Assembly (NCBI RefSeq): GCF_029589495.1
Contig: NZ_JAAIVF010000003.1
Coordinates: 424,312 to 488,311, forward strand
DNA from: Speluncibacter jeojiensis
GTDB lineage: Bacteria; Actinomycetota; Actinomycetes; Mycobacteriales; Mycobacteriaceae
Reading direction: 5' to 3'
DNA: 64,000 nucleotides
Below are positions 47,369 to 59,479 of the stretch, piece after piece. The notes below the pieces were generated by a model. It made no database searches, was not told where the DNA came from, and saw nothing but the letters and a program-made list of their open reading frames with translations. The position numbers were made by a program, and so were the translations under genes. Position 1 is the stretch's first letter, and every line of letters starts with the position of its first letter.

Positions 47369-48985
47369 TCAGCCCTGGATGCGCGCTGCGTGTCCGGCCC
47401 ATTCTCGTTCGCGCAGTTCGGCTTTGCACACCTTCCCGGTGGACGTGTGCGGCAGCGCCGACAGGAAGGTGACGGCTGCGGGCGCCTTGTACTTCGCGAT
47501 GCGTGACCTCGTGTGCTCGATCAACTCCTGCTCGTCGGCGGTCACGCCCGCGGCGAGCACGACGAACGCCTTGGGCCGTTCGCCCCAACGCACGTCAGGT
47601 ACCCCGATCACCGCCACGTCGCGCACGGCCTCGTGCGTGAGCAGCGCCTGCTCGACCTCGACGGTGGAGATGTTCTCGCCGCCGGAGACCACGACGTCCT
47701 TGGCGCGGTCGAGCAACTGCACATACCCGTCAGCGTGCATCACCCCGAGGTCGCCCGAGTGGAACCATCCGCCCCGGAACGCGTCCGCGGTGGCGTCGTC
47801 GTCCCGGAAATAGCCCTTCATCACGGTGTTGCCGCGCATGACGATCTCGCCCATTGTCACGCCGTCCGCCGGAACGTCCGCCAACTCTGCGCCGGCGGAC
47901 CGACGGACCACCCGCACGTCGTCCGCGGTGACCATGCCGACCCCCTGCCGGGCGAGCAACCGGGACCGGGTGTGCACGTCCAGACCCGCCCAGCCGGGCT
48001 GCGACTCACAGATCGAGTACGGACCGTAGGTCTCGGTCAGTCCGTAGACGTGGACGACCGAGATGCCGAGTTCCTCCATGCGCGCGATGATCGTCGGGGA
48101 CGGCGGCGCACCCGCCGTGACCATCGAGATGGGCTGGTCCGGAACCGTGTTCGGCGCGGCGTCCGCCATGATGCTCAGCACCGTCGGTGCGCCCGCCAAT
48201 CGGTCGACCCGCTCCGCGTCGATCAGCCGCCAGATGTCGTCGCCGCGCACCGCCCGCAGGCACACGTGCACCCCGGCCACGGCCGTCACCGCCCAGGTGG
48301 TGCACCAGCCGTTGCAGTGGAACATCGGCAACGTCCACAGATACCGGCTCTCGTGCGAGAGGCCCTGGGTGAGCACCGCGCCCATCGCAGCGAGGTAGGC
48401 CCCGCGATGGGTGTACATGACGCCCTTGGGTTTTCCCGTCGTCCCGGAGGTGTAGTTGATCGCGATCGTCGCGGTCTCGTCGGCGACCTCCCACGAGATC
48501 TCCTCGTCCGAGGCGGGGTCCAGCCACGACGAATAGCTCTCGGCACCCGAACACCGCGGCTGCCCGCCGTCCGCGTCGGGCAGCACGACCGCGGCCTGCA
48601 CTCCCGCGGGCAGCGCTTCGGCCGACAGCACCGGAGCGAGCAACTCCGCGTCCGCGAACAGGTACCGGGACCGCGAGTGCTCGAGCACGTACGACACCTC
48701 GTCCGTGGAGAGCCGGGTGTTCAGCGCCACCAGCACCCCGCCCGCCAGCGGTACCGCGAAGTGCGCGATCAGCGCCTCTGCAGAGTTGGGCGTGAGGAAC
48801 GCCACCGACTCCCCCGCCCGCAGTCCCCGCTCCCGCAGCGTGCGCGCCACCCTCGCGGCGATGTCGGCGACGTCGCCGTAGGTCAGGCGGCGTGGTCCGT
48901 CCACGATCGCCGTCGCGTCGGGGTGTACCGCGGCCGCACGCTGCAGGAAGCGCAGCGGGGTCAGGGGCGTGTCGAGGCCGGTCAT
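47369..48985 (-). CDS. AMP-dependent acyl-CoA synthetase (FadD-type)
   Basis: 538-residue adenylate-forming ligase that activates a fatty acid to its CoA thioester. The phosphate-binding loop YTSGTTGKPKGVMYTH is at about residues 178-193. The VYGLTETYG motif, WFHSGDLGVMHADGY and the catalytic lysine near the C-terminus (SALPHTSTGKVCK) are all present. Chain-length preference cannot be read; the sequence is closest to the medium/long-chain AlkK-like group. It is convergent with bluB and not part of a clear operon. Confidence 0.9.
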   Translation of the reverse strand: MTGLDTPLTPLRFLQRAAAVHPDATAIVDGPRRLTYGDVADIAARVARTLRERGLRAGESVAFLTPNSAEALIAHFAVPLAGGVLVALNTRLSTDEVSYVLEHSRSRYLFADAELLAPVLSAEALPAGVQAAVVLPDADGGQPRCSGAESYSSWLDPASDEEISWEVADETATIAINYTSGTTGKPKGVMYTHRGAYLAAMGAVLTQGLSHESRYLWTLPMFHCNGWCTTWAVTAVAGVHVCLRAVRGDDIWRLIDAERVDRLAGAPTVLSIMADAAPNTVPDQPISMVTAGAPPSPTIIARMEELGISVVHVYGLTETYGPYSICESQPGWAGLDVHTRSRLLARQGVGMVTADDVRVVRRSAGAELADVPADGVTMGEIVMRGNTVMKGYFRDDDATADAFRGGWFHSGDLGVMHADGYVQLLDRAKDVVVSGGENISTVEVEQALLTHEAVRDVAVIGVPDVRWGERPKAFVVLAAGVTADEQELIEHTRSRIAKYKAPAAVTFLSALPHTSTGKVCKAELREREWAGHAARIQG

Positions 48986-49095
48986 CAGACTCCTTGGCAG
49001 GGGCGACGTCCGCCGTCACGGCGTGACCGCGGACACAATCGTCAGCCAGGATTCCGCACGGCCCACCGGGCCGCCACCCCCGATCGGGGGTGTGC

Positions 49096-49878
49096 TCAGC
49101 GCTTGTCGACGACCGGGTTGGTCAACGTGCCGACGCCCTCGACGGTGACGCTGACGCTGTCACCGCTGCGGATCTGCCCGACTCCCGCGGGAGTTCCGGT
49201 GAGGATGACGTCGCCGGGCAGCAGTGTCATCACCGCCGACACCCATTCGATGATCTTCGGGATGTCGTGCAGCAGCAGCGAAGTCCGGGACTGCTGCACG
49301 GTCTTGCCGTTCAGTTCGGTGCTGATCGCCACATCCGATGCGTCGAGACCGGTGGTGATCCACGGCCCGAGCGGGCAGAAGGTGTCGTGGCTCTTCGCCC
49401 GCGTCCACTGTCCGTCGTGGCGCTGGTGATCGCGCGCCGACACGTCGTTCGCGCAGGTGTAGCCGAGCACCACGTCGAGCGCCTTGGCCGCCGGCACGTC
49501 CTTGCAGGGCCGCCCGATGACCAGCGCCAGTTCGCCCTCGTAGTGGACCTCGTCGGACGTCGGCGGCAGCACGATCGGGGCGCCGGGTCCGACGATCGAG
49601 GTGGACGGCTTCATGAAGATGACCGGATCCTCCGGCGCGGGGCCACCCATCTCCGCGGCGTGGTCGGCGTAGTTCTTGCCGATGCAGATCACCTTGCTGG
49701 CAAGGATCGGCGCCAGCAGGCGCACATCGGCGACCGGCCAGCTGCGGCCGGTGAAGGTGGGCGTTCCGAACGGGTGTTCCGCGATCTCCTTGGCGATCTG
49801 GTCGGCTCCCTCCCCCTCGATGCTCACGAAGGCGACCCCGTCCGGGCTGGCAATTCGACCTAGGCGCATGGGACTCAT
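49096..49878 (-). CDS. Fumarylacetoacetate hydrolase family protein
   Basis: 260-residue FAH-fold hydrolase or isomerase acting on a 2-oxo or catechol-pathway acid, corresponding to Rv2993c. Metal-binding elements are visible: IGKNYADHAAEMG, PVIFMKPSTSIVGPG, the acidic EVHYEGELALVIGRP, and TGTPAGVGQI near the C-terminus. Substrate is unknown. ATG 49878 has a GAGAGG site 10 bases upstream; ATG 49869 would remove three residues. It is divergent from the MFS gene across a 125-base gap with a palindrome. Confidence 0.88.
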   Translation of the reverse strand: MSPMRLGRIASPDGVAFVSIEGEGADQIAKEIAEHPFGTPTFTGRSWPVADVRLLAPILASKVICIGKNYADHAAEMGGPAPEDPVIFMKPSTSIVGPGAPIVLPPTSDEVHYEGELALVIGRPCKDVPAAKALDVVLGYTCANDVSARDHQRHDGQWTRAKSHDTFCPLGPWITTGLDASDVAISTELNGKTVQQSRTSLLLHDIPKIIEWVSAVMTLLPGDVILTGTPAGVGQIRSGDSVSVTVEGVGTLTNPVVDKR

Positions 49879-49960
49879 CGTAGTGATGCCTCTCATCTCA
49901 CATTCTGGTCGGCGACTTTCCCGACGCCGACGGGCAGGATAACCTTCCCACACGAATCCA

Positions 49961-49988
49961 CACTCTGAACACTTTCGTTCACATAGTG
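49961..49988. promoter_or_regulatory. Palindrome between the FAH and MFS genes
   Basis: TGAAC (49966-49970) and GTTCA (49977-49981) form a perfect inverted repeat with a six-base centre, extended outward by CACT (49961-49964) and AGTG (49985-49988). It lies in the shared promoter region of two divergent genes and is a candidate operator. Confidence 0.4.
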
Positions 49989-50003
49989 AGATTGGAGCTC
50001 GGA

Positions 50004-51230
50004 ATGGTCACCATCACCCCCACCGAAGTCAGTACCCGCAAAGCGTGGATGATGTTGGGGCTGAGCATGTTCGCAGCAGCGTCCAGCACCGTGTTCATCA
50101 ACGGTGTGGCGTTCCTCATCCCCGCGCTGCACGACGACCATGGCATGGGACTGGACCAGGCGGGCGTGCTCGCCGCGATGCCCACCATCGGGCTGATGCT
50201 CACACTGATCGCCTGGGGTGCGGTGGTCGACCGCATCGGCGAGCGGCGCGTCCTGGTCGCCGGCACCGCACTGACCGCAGTGGCGGCCGTCGGCGCCGCG
50301 CTGGCCTCCGGCTACCTGGCCGTCGGCGCGTGTCTGCTGGTTGGCGGAATGGCCGCGGGCAGCACGAACTCCGCCAGCGGACGGGTGGTGGCAGGGTGGT
50401 TTCCCGCGCATCGCCGGGGCACCGCGATGGGCATCCGGCAGATGGCCCAGCCCCTGGGCGTCGCCGTCGGCGCGATGGCCGTCCCGCCGATCGCGGGCCA
50501 CTTCGGCATCGGTACGGCGTTCCTCCTGCCGGCTGGCGTCAACGTGGTGGCCGCACTGGCCTGCCTGGTCGGGGTGATCGATCCGCCGCGGCCCGCACGC
50601 TCGACCGAGACGCGCGACGGCGCGCTCGACAACCCCTATCGGCAGTCGAACGCGCTGTGGCGCATCCACGCGGTCTCGGTGCTGCTGGTGGTGCCGCAGT
50701 TCACGGTGTGGACGTTCGCACTGGTGTGGCTGATGTCCGACCGGCACCTGTCCGCACCGGCCGCGGGAGTTGTCGTCGTGGTGTCCCAGATCCTCGGCGC
50801 ACTGGGCCGGATGGGGGCCGGGATCTGGTCCGACCGGGCGGGCAGTCGCATGCGGCCACTGCGCACGGTGGCGATCGCCGCCGCGGTCGCGATGGCCCTG
50901 CTGGCGTTGACCGATCAGCTGTCGTCGCCGGCGTCGATCGCGCTGCTGGTGATCGCCTCGGTGATCACGGTGGCGGACAACGGGTTGGCGTTCACCGCCG
51001 TCGCCGAGATCAGCGGGCCGTACTGGTCCGGCAGGGCGCTGGGCGCGCAGAACACCAGCCAGTACCTGACGGCCTCGGTCGTGCCCCCGCTGTTCGGTGC
51101 GATCATCGGCACCTTCGGCTATCCGCTGGCCTTCCTGGCCACCGCGCTGTGCCCGATCCTGGCGGTGCCGTTGGTACCGGTGGAGCGCCGCCCGCGGCAG
51201 CCGGATGCGGAGCGGGCCGTTCCGAATTGA
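50004..51230 (+). CDS. MFS transporter
   Basis: 408-residue major facilitator with twelve predicted transmembrane helices. The loop 2-3 signature appears as WGAVVDRIGERRVLV (about residues 66-80) and repeats in the second half as AGIWSDRAGSRM. Homologous by position to Rv2994. The substrate is unknown. ATG 50004 has a GGAG site six bases upstream; the GTG at 49986 would add six residues. It is divergent from the FAH gene and convergent with leuB. Confidence 0.88.
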   Translation: MVTITPTEVSTRKAWMMLGLSMFAAASSTVFINGVAFLIPALHDDHGMGLDQAGVLAAMPTIGLMLTLIAWGAVVDRIGERRVLVAGTALTAVAAVGAALASGYLAVGACLLVGGMAAGSTNSASGRVVAGWFPAHRRGTAMGIRQMAQPLGVAVGAMAVPPIAGHFGIGTAFLLPAGVNVVAALACLVGVIDPPRPARSTETRDGALDNPYRQSNALWRIHAVSVLLVVPQFTVWTFALVWLMSDRHLSAPAAGVVVVVSQILGALGRMGAGIWSDRAGSRMRPLRTVAIAAAVAMALLALTDQLSSPASIALLVIASVITVADNGLAFTAVAEISGPYWSGRALGAQNTSQYLTASVVPPLFGAIIGTFGYPLAFLATALCPILAVPLVPVERRPRQPDAERAVPN

Positions 51231-51248
51231 CCCGGCTCGCAACCGAGG

Positions 51249-51292
51249 ACGCGAGCGGCCGCCCGGCACTAATGCCGGGCGGCCGCTCGCGT
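51249..51292. terminator. Bidirectional hairpin between the MFS gene and leuB
   Basis: A perfect 20-bp stem (51249-51268 with 51273-51292; left arm starts ACGCGAGCGGCCGCC) with a CTAA loop, 18 bases after the MFS stop and 17 bases from the leuB stop. It would serve both convergent genes. Confidence 0.85.
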
Positions 51293-51309
51293 GGCGAATC
51301 TTCTGAGGC

Positions 51310-52320
51310 TCAGAGCCTTCCGAGGATCCGGTCGCCGATCTGCGAGGTGCTCGACGCGGCGTCGCCCCGCTCGGCGAGGTCCGCGGCCACCGCCGACTGG
51401 ATCCTCGCAGATTCGTCCGCCCGGCCCAGGTGGTCGAGCAGCAGCGACACCGACAGCACCGCGGCGGTCGGGTCGGCTTTGCCCTGGCCCGCGATGTCGG
51501 GCGCGCTGCCGTGCACCGGCTCGAACATGCTCGGGTTGGTGCCGGTCGCATCGATGTTGCCGCTGGCGGCCAAGCCGATGCCACCGCTGACGGCCGCCGC
51601 CAGGTCGGTGATGATGTCGCCGAACAGGTTGTCGGTGACGATCACGTCGAAGCGGCCGGGGTTGGTGACCATGTGGATGGTCGCCGCGTCGACGTGCATG
51701 TAGTCGGACTGCACCTCCGGGAACTCCGCCGCGATCTCGTCGACGGTGCGGGTCCACAGGTGTCCGGCGTAGGCCAGCACGTTGTTCTTGTGCACCAGGG
51801 TCAGATGCTTGCGGCGCTGCATGGCCTTCGCGAAGGCGTAGCGCACAACACGTTCCACACCGAAGCGGGTGTTGGTGCTGACCTCGGTCGCGACCTCGTG
51901 CGGGGTGCCGACGCGAATCGCGCCGCCGGTGCCCGTGTACGGACCCTCGGTGCCCTCGCGCACCACCAGGAAGTCGATGTCCGGGTTGCCGGCAAGCGGG
52001 CTCGAGACCCCGGCGAACAGCTTCGACGGACGCAGGTTCACGTGGTGGTCGAGCGCGAACCTGGTGTGCAGCAACAATCCTCGCTCGAGCACGCCGCTCT
52101 GCACCGACGGGTCGCCGATGGCTCCGAGCAGGATCGCGTCGTGCTCTTTGAGCTCCGCCAGCACCGAGTCCGGCATCAGTTCACCGGTCGCGTGGTAACG
52201 CCGGGCGCCGAGGTCGTACTCGGTCTTCGCGACTCCGGGCACGACGGCGTCGAGCACCTTGAGCGCCTCGCCGATCACCTCGGGGCCGATGCCGTCGCCG
52301 GCGATGACAGCAAGCTTCAT
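51310..52320 (-). CDS. leuB: 3-isopropylmalate dehydrogenase
   Basis: 336-residue NAD-dependent dehydrogenase of leucine synthesis. N-terminal [17 protein letters not shown], the substrate region [21 protein letters not shown] and the C-terminal [22 protein letters not shown] and [15 protein letters not shown] are all standard. ATG 52320 has GAGG nine bases upstream; the long open frame that continues lies within serA. A hairpin separates it from serA. Order leuB-serA matches Rv2995c-Rv2996c. Confidence 0.97.
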   Translation of the reverse strand: MKLAVIAGDGIGPEVIGEALKVLDAVVPGVAKTEYDLGARRYHATGELMPDSVLAELKEHDAILLGAIGDPSVQSGVLERGLLLHTRFALDHHVNLRPSKLFAGVSSPLAGNPDIDFLVVREGTEGPYTGTGGAIRVGTPHEVATEVSTNTRFGVERVVRYAFAKAMQRRKHLTLVHKNNVLAYAGHLWTRTVDEIAAEFPEVQSDYMHVDAATIHMVTNPGRFDVIVTDNLFGDIITDLAAAVSGGIGLAASGNIDATGTNPSMFEPVHGSAPDIAGQGKADPTAAVLSVSLLLDHLGRADESARIQSAVAADLAERGDAASSTSQIGDRILGRL

Positions 52321-52351
52321 GGGGCACATCCTCACTACGTTCGGGAGAGAC

Positions 52352-52385
52352 CGAGGCCGGCCGCCTGCTCGGGCGGCCGGCCTCG
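52352..52385 (-). terminator. Hairpin between serA and leuB
   Basis: A perfect 14-bp stem, CGAGGCCGGCCGCC at 52352-52365 with its complement at 52372-52385, six-base loop, 10 bases past the serA stop. It should end most serA transcripts before leuB. Confidence 0.75.
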
Positions 52386-52394
52386 TCCTCGGTA

Positions 52395-53993
52395 CTAGTC
52401 CAGGTTGACGGCGGCGATGTTCTTCGCGCCCACCGCCGAGCCGATCCGCTCGAGCACGTCGCCGGCGACCGCGGCGTCGACGCGCAGCAGCATGATCGCG
52501 TGCTCGGAGTCCTCGGTCTGGCTGATCTGCGCGGCCTCGATGTTGATCTGGGCCTCGCCGAGGAGCGAACCGACCTGGCCCATGACACCCGGGCGATCGG
52601 TGTAGCCGACCAGCACGTAGTCGCCCTCGGCGCGCAGGTCGAAGCTGCGTCCGTTGACGTTGACGATCTTCTCGACCAGCGTCGGGCCGGAGAGGGTGCC
52701 TCCGACCGAGTTCACCCGGCCGTCGCCGTACACGGCCTTGAGGGTGACCAGGCTGCGGTGGTTCGGGCTCTCGGACTCCTTGGTCACCTGCGCCTCGACA
52801 CCACGCTCCTTGGCCAGGGCCGGCGCGTTGACGAACGTGACCGCGTCCTCGATGACCGCGGAGAACAGGCCCCGCAGCGCCGAGAGCGCCAGGATGCCCA
52901 CGTCCTCCGAGGCCAGCTCGCCGCGGACGTCGACCTGCAGGCTGGTGGGGACCTCGTCGGCGAGGGTTCCGGTCAGCACGCCGAGCTTGCGCACCAGCTC
53001 CAGCCACGGCGAAACCTCTTCGCCGACAACGCCGCCGGCCTGCACGTTGACCGCGTCCGGCACGAACTCGCCGGCCAGGGCCAGCTTGACGCTCGCGGCC
53101 ACGTCGGTACCCGCACGGTCCTGGGCCTCGGAGGTGGAGGCGCCCAGGTGCGGGGTGACGACGACCTGCGGCAGCTCGAACAGCGGACTGTCGGTGCACG
53201 GCTCGCTGGAGAACACGTCGAGGCCCGCGCCGCGCACGTGGCCGGACTTGATGGCGTCGTAGAGCGCCTGCTCGTCGATCAGTCCGCCGCGGGCGGCGTT
53301 GACGATGATCACGCCCTTCTTGGTGCGGGCGAGCTGCTCCTTGCCGATCAGGCCCTTCGTCTCGGGGGTCTTCGGCAGGTGCACGGAGATCAGGTCGGCG
53401 CGCTCGAGCAACTCGTCCAGGCTCAGCAGCTCGATGCCGAGTTGGGCGGCGCGGGCCGCGGAGACGTACGGGTCGTACGCGACGATGTGGGTCTCGAACG
53501 CGGCCAGGCGCTGCGCGAACAGCTGCCCGATCCGGCCGAGCCCGACCACGCCGACGGTCTTGCCGAAGATCTCGACACCGTTGAAGCTGCTGCGCTTCCA
53601 GGTGTGCTCACGCAGCGTGGCGTCCGCGGCCGGGATCTGCCGGGCGGTCGCGAGCATCAGCGACACGGCGTGCTCGGCAGCGGTGTGGATGTTCGACGTC
53701 GGCGCGTTGACCACCATCACGCCGCGCGCGGTCGCGGCCGGCACGTCGACGTTGTCGAGGCCGACGCCGGCGCGGGCGACGATCTTCAGCTTGGGGGCGG
53801 CGGCCAGCACCTCGGCGTCGACGGTGGTGGCGGAGCGGACCAGAAGCGCGTCGGCCTCCGGTACGGCGGCGAGCAGCGCCGGGCGGTCGGGTCCATCGAC
53901 CCAGCGGACCTCGACGTCCTCGCCGAGAGCCTCGACAGTGGACGGTGCGAGCTTGTCGGCGATCAGGACAACGGGACGGCCTTGCTGGCTCAC
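52395..53993 (-). CDS. serA: D-3-phosphoglycerate dehydrogenase
   Basis: 532-residue first enzyme of serine synthesis, of the long actinobacterial type. Catalytic and NAD-binding domain (about 1-315) with [15 protein letters not shown] and the catalytic His in [11 protein letters not shown]; then the intervening ASB domain (about 320-450) and a C-terminal ACT domain (from about 455) for serine feedback. GTG 53993 has GGGAG eight bases upstream. It precedes leuB on the same strand. Confidence 0.97.
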   Translation of the reverse strand: MSQQGRPVVLIADKLAPSTVEALGEDVEVRWVDGPDRPALLAAVPEADALLVRSATTVDAEVLAAAPKLKIVARAGVGLDNVDVPAATARGVMVVNAPTSNIHTAAEHAVSLMLATARQIPAADATLREHTWKRSSFNGVEIFGKTVGVVGLGRIGQLFAQRLAAFETHIVAYDPYVSAARAAQLGIELLSLDELLERADLISVHLPKTPETKGLIGKEQLARTKKGVIIVNAARGGLIDEQALYDAIKSGHVRGAGLDVFSSEPCTDSPLFELPQVVVTPHLGASTSEAQDRAGTDVAASVKLALAGEFVPDAVNVQAGGVVGEEVSPWLELVRKLGVLTGTLADEVPTSLQVDVRGELASEDVGILALSALRGLFSAVIEDAVTFVNAPALAKERGVEAQVTKESESPNHRSLVTLKAVYGDGRVNSVGGTLSGPTLVEKIVNVNGRSFDLRAEGDYVLVGYTDRPGVMGQVGSLLGEAQINIEAAQISQTEDSEHAIMLLRVDAAVAGDVLERIGSAVGAKNIAAVNLD

Positions 53994-54306
53994 GTGTATG
54001 ACTCCCTAACGTGGTCGATGGTGCTGGACGAACGATGGTGATGCCGGTGGGCGCGGTGACGCTCGAGGGACCCACCCCCGCAGGTCGGCCGACAGCTCCG
54101 GCCACTCCCGCGCCTCGAGTTTAGTGCCCGGGGCAATGTGAGCCGAAACGTGATCCACAGGCTGGACGCTCCCCGGCCGGTGCCGTGGCGCCCGGGCCGT
54201 ACCACGCCGGGTGCTGCGACGGCCGCCGATGCACCTGATCAGGTGAGCAGCCCGCACGGTGTCACTTACTATATGTGGGAATGACCACAGCTACCGAGGG
54301 GAACGC
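53994..54306. other. Intergenic region between serA and the secreted protease
   Basis: 313 bases with no convincing gene between two divergent genes. The left part holds the serA ribosome site, and 54100-54230 is GC-rich without features I recognise. The right end holds the protease promoter with a palindrome. Confidence 0.6.
54232..54272 (+). promoter_or_regulatory. Protease promoter with an overlapping palindromic operator
   Basis: A -10-like TACTAT is at 54267-54272. The -35 position (about 54243-54249) overlaps a perfect 14-bp palindrome, CACCTGATCAGGTG at 54232-54245. A dimeric repressor or activator binding there would directly control the protease gene. Confidence 0.5.
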
Positions 54307-54975
54307 GTGATCAAGAAAATCGGAATGACCGTCGTGGCAGCCGCGGCCGTCGCAGCGACAGTCGGCGTCATGCCGGCCAACGCCGCTCCGGCCAAGGCGG
54401 TTCTCGGCGGAGGCTCGGGCATCATCATCAACGGCGATGTCGCCTGCACGCTGACCACCATCGGGCACGACGCCCAGAACAACCTGGTCGGGATCACCGC
54501 CGGGCACTGCGGCGATCCCGGCGCCAAGGTCGTCCCCGAATTCGACGCCGCCGCGGGGGTGGTCGGCACGTTCGTCAAGTCCGACCCCAACCTCGACTAT
54601 GCGGTGATCCAGTTCGATCCGAACAAGGTGCTCCCCGTCGACCGGATCGGCGGCCTGACCATCAGCCGGATCGGCGCCCCGGCCAACTTCCCCAACATCG
54701 CCTGCAAGGAGGGCCGGACCACCGGCAACACCTGCGGCATCACCTGGATGACCGATCTACCCGACAACGCCACGTGGACCCAGATCTGCGTGATGGAGGG
54801 CGACTCCGGCTCGCCGGTCGTGGTCGGCAACACGCTGGTCGGCATGGTCAACGCCTACCTCGAGCTGCCGTGCGTCGGCCCGGAGGTCGGCACCACGATG
54901 CAGTCGATCATGGCGGACGTGAACAAGAACCCGGCCCCGGGCGGGGTCGGCCGTGGATTCGTGCCGGTGCCCTGA
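54307..54975 (+). CDS. Secreted trypsin-like (S1 family) serine protease
   Basis: 222-residue exported protease. A classical signal peptide (residues 1-26, KK then a hydrophobic core, ending PANA) is followed by the chymotrypsin fold. The catalytic triad is visible as His67 (TAGHCG), Asp97 (NLDYAVIQF) and Ser167 (GDSGSP). Cysteines at 47/68 and 143/161 could form two disulfides, as is usual in actinobacterial S1 proteases. There is no long pro-region. GTG 54307 has GAGGGG seven bases upstream. It sits between serA and ilvC, with no counterpart I recall at this place in M. tuberculosis, so it is accessory. Confidence 0.88.
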   Translation: MIKKIGMTVVAAAAVAATVGVMPANAAPAKAVLGGGSGIIINGDVACTLTTIGHDAQNNLVGITAGHCGDPGAKVVPEFDAAAGVVGTFVKSDPNLDYAVIQFDPNKVLPVDRIGGLTISRIGAPANFPNIACKEGRTTGNTCGITWMTDLPDNATWTQICVMEGDSGSPVVVGNTLVGMVNAYLELPCVGPEVGTTMQSIMADVNKNPAPGGVGRGFVPVP

Positions 54976-54993
54976 CCGGACCGCGAACACCGA

Positions 54994-55023
54994 AGAACCC
55001 CCGGGCGAGTGCCCGGGGGTTCT
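54994..55023. terminator. Intrinsic terminator between the protease gene and ilvC
   Basis: A 13-bp perfect stem, AGAACCCCCGGGC at 54994-55006 with its complement at 55011-55023, GAGT loop, followed by TTT on the plus strand. It lies between convergent genes. Confidence 0.85.
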
Positions 55024-55058
55024 TTCGTATCGCGGCCCTTCGGGCCTGTGCGGTGAGA

Positions 55059-58563
<3,505 letters not shown>

Positions 58564-58642
58564 TGCAGGCTCCTCTGATCGGGTTCGCGCGGACCTGCGA
58601 GGACCGTGCGGACAATTGCGGGGCGAAATGGGTGCGAACAAC

Positions 58643-58679
58643 AAAAAACCCCCGCCAGCAGCAAGCTGCTGTACGAGGG
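58643..58679 (-). terminator. Attenuator terminator in the ilvB leader
   Basis: On the minus strand, CAGCAGC pairs with GCTGCTG (TT loop), flanked by CCCTCG and CGGGGG, and is followed by six T. It lies between the leader peptide stop (58715) and ilvB (58563), so it can stop transcription before ilvB. Confidence 0.85.
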
Positions 58680-58714
58680 TGGCGCGTCGATGCGGGAGAG
58701 CTGCAGGTACCGGC

Positions 58715-58759
58715 TCAGGCGACGACGCGCCGGCCGATTACGAGCAAATTCTTGAACAT
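58715..58759 (-). CDS. ilvB leader peptide
   Basis: 14-residue peptide [14 protein letters not shown]. Six of 14 residues are Leu, Val or Ile, with the LLVI run and the final VVA placed for ribosome stalling. It precedes a terminator with a T-run ahead of ilvB, the layout of classical attenuation known from C. glutamicum ilvBNC and predicted in other actinobacteria. ATG 58759 or the adjoining GTG 58762 may start it. The expected transcription start is at or next to the GTG, so it is probably leaderless. Confidence 0.8.
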   Translation of the reverse strand: MFKNLLVIGRRVVA

Positions 58760-58769
58760 CACGCGCTCG

Positions 58770-58799
58770 ACCGTATGCGTGCTGCGGGCGTCGAGTCAA
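58770..58799 (-). promoter_or_regulatory. Promoter of the ilvBNC operon
   Basis: On the minus strand, TTGACT (58799-58794) and TACGGT (58775-58770) are 18 bases apart. Transcription should start near 58762-58763, at the first codon of the leader peptide. Confidence 0.7.
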
Positions 58800-58851
58800 T
58801 TCGAAGACCATCCAATCCCAGGATGTGGGAGCAAACGGCCTGGATGCGAGA

Positions 58852-59427
58852 ATGTATGTTGTGCCATCCCCGCAACAGTCCACCCCAGACGATACCCCCG
58901 ACGCGCAGTCCGGCGTGCGCTCCCCCGCCCCCGCGGTCATCCGGATTCCGGCCACCGCACATCTGGCCGAGGTGGTGCTGCTGCTCCTGCTGACCCTGCC
59001 GGCGTTCACCTGGCCCGCCGCCAGCGCATGGCTGCTCGCGATCCCCGTCCTGCTCGCCGTGTGGACCGAGCGGGTCCGCACCGAGGTCTCGACGAGCGGA
59101 TTGCGGGTGCGCACGTTCACCGGGTCCCGGCAGATCGGCTGGGATCAGCTCAAAGGGCTGCATTTCCCGCGCAACCGGTGGGCGCGCGCGGAACTGACGG
59201 ACGGGACACCGGTGAGTCTGCCCGCCGTCCACTTCCGTCAGGTCTCGATCCTCGCGGCCGCCAGCGGCGGCCGGATCCCCGACCCCTACGCCGCCGACAC
59301 CTCCCCGACCGCGGACGCCGCGCCGGCAGACGATGTCGCGGCAGGCGATGCAGTGGCCGACAACCCGCAGACACCGCCCGTCGAGCGCGATCGACCGCAA
59401 GATCGGGCCGACGACCCACGCGAGTAA
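58852..59427 (+). CDS. PH domain-containing membrane protein (Cfp6-like)
   Basis: 191-residue protein corresponding to Rv3004 (Cfp6). One or two hydrophobic segments (about residues 35-68) precede a small PH-like domain (about 70-140, [19 protein letters not shown]). The last 50 residues are Asp/Ala-rich and probably disordered. Function is unknown. ATG 58852 is chosen; the frame is open from GTG 58825, but no ribosome site is seen for either, so a leaderless start is possible. It is divergent from ilvB. Confidence 0.8.
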   Translation: MYVVPSPQQSTPDDTPDAQSGVRSPAPAVIRIPATAHLAEVVLLLLLTLPAFTWPAASAWLLAIPVLLAVWTERVRTEVSTSGLRVRTFTGSRQIGWDQLKGLHFPRNRWARAELTDGTPVSLPAVHFRQVSILAAASGGRIPDPYAADTSPTADAAPADDVAAGDAVADNPQTPPVERDRPQDRADDPRE

Positions 59428-59479
59428 CCTGGCCGGTCAGAGGCGACAAACAGCCCGTTCCCACCCGAAGAGGTCGCAC

